A DNA stretch of 64,000 nucleotides from NCBI GenBank assembly GCA_910583965.1, contig CAJUAE010000007.1, positions 10,937-74,936 of the forward strand. Reading direction: 5' to 3'. Position 1 is the stretch's first letter. Every line of letters starts with the position of its first letter. The translations under genes and the position numbers were made by a program. The notes under the pieces are model-generated. The model worked only from the letters and a program-made list of their open reading frames with translations. It made no database searches and was not told the origin of the DNA. Shown piece by piece: positions 63,627-64,000 of the stretch. This DNA comes from an uncultured Lachnospiraceae bacterium (GTDB lineage Bacteria > Bacillota > Clostridia > Lachnospirales > Lachnospiraceae).

Positions 63627-64000
63627 TTATGCCTGTACTGCTTTCTGTGCCATCAGTTCTTCATAGATGGCGTGTTTCACACTGTATGCATCGTCGTCAC
63701 TGATGAGCTGCACTGCCTTACGGTTGTCTATGCTGACAATTATCGGCGCTTTTAGATTTACGGTCGTTTTTGTAATGTCCTTCGGCACGGTTACTGTGAC
63801 AAACATCAAGATATTCTCACTGTCAAGATTCTCTCCGAGCGGGTGCAAAAGATCTGCTGAAAATTTCGGGCTGTATCCCGGAATCACCAAATCAGGATTC
63901 ATAACTGGCATTGCAAATGCTGGTTCCTGCAGGGACTGAAGCCATTTAATACTTGACTCTGCCCCTTTATCCTCATTAAAAATCAAGGTAAAATCCTTTA
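63627..64000 (-). CDS. fliW: Flagellar assembly factor FliW, 5' end outside window
   Basis: About 124 C-terminal residues are visible; the N-terminus lies beyond the right edge. SSIKWLQSLQEPAFAMPVMN and ILMFVTVTVPKDITKTTVNL with LKAPIIVSIDNRKAVQLI are the FliW signatures. FliW binds flagellin and, when free, blocks CsrA, linking flagellin synthesis to export. Upstream of csrA as in most firmicutes. Confidence 0.94.
   Translation of the reverse strand, partial: KDFTLIFNEDKGAESSIKWLQSLQEPAFAMPVMNPDLVIPGYSPKFSADLLHPLGENLDSENILMFVTVTVPKDITKTTVNLKAPIIVSIDNRKAVQLISDDDAYSVKHAIYEELMAQKAVQA

Overview
The window looks like chromosomal DNA of a motile, low-GC Clostridia bacterium, most likely a Lachnospiraceae relative of Roseburia or Butyrivibrio. 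This rests on the AT-rich sequence, the rpmG-secE-nusG-rplK-rplA ... rplJ-rplL-rpoB-rpoC arrangement, acidic tails on RpoB and NusG, sigma-28 type promoters, and several Gram-positive style flagellins next to FliD, FliS, FlaG, CsrA and FliW. The genus assignment is inference. No tRNA, rRNA, CRISPR array or transposase gene was seen.

Layout. (1) 1-7.2 kb: arginine biosynthesis. A leftward block GNAT-argJ-argB-argD (argD cut by the window edge) faces a rightward argG, which is preceded by ARG-box-like operators. Three small unknown genes lie between. (2) 7.3-9.5 kb: a secreted penicillin-binding-type D,D-carboxypeptidase and a membrane-anchored partner. (3) 10-13.5 kb: an accessory island with an Imm22-like protein, three copies of an unnamed C-terminal domain, a predicted beta-helix protein and a 5'-truncated DUF7336-like gene. 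It resembles an orphan polymorphic-toxin immunity cluster. (4) 14.3-17.2 kb: an ABC-F ATPase behind a 700-nt leader with small open frames and an intrinsic terminator. (5) 17.2-21.8 kb: thrH, an HD hydrolase, an SH3-like secreted protein and an M13 lipoprotein peptidase. (6) 22.3-35.8 kb: the transcription/translation block, with a CapA-like gene inserted between rplA and rplJ. (7) 36.4-64 kb: a large flagellin locus.

The flagellin locus holds six full-length flagellins (42.4, 45.2, 53.5, 55.3, 58.4 and 60.2 kb), two miniature flagellin-like proteins (44.3 and 44.7 kb), the cap protein FliD, FlaG, the chaperone FliS, two FlgN/FliT-like helical proteins and an orphan FliD-like protein. Interleaved are five GT2-TPR glycosyltransferases, a UDP-galactopyranose mutase and a GT8 enzyme, ending in csrA and fliW. 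The flagellin at 45.2 kb carries a metallopeptidase domain (HEMMH ... FIEGMA) in its surface-exposed region and matches the flagellinolysin type of proteolytic flagellin. Together these suggest a filament of several flagellins, each with its own glycosylation partner, at least one of them enzymatic, under sigma-28 control and a FliW-CsrA translational switch. CsrA-like GGA-loop hairpins are visible in several flagellin leaders.

Repeats are a second theme. A structured repeat sits directly behind many intrinsic terminators. At least three MITE-like elements occur, one with a clear 6-bp target duplication. A leader of about 100 bp is shared by the ABC-F gene and the Imm22-like gene. A further leader motif is shared by argG and a flagellar-locus gene.
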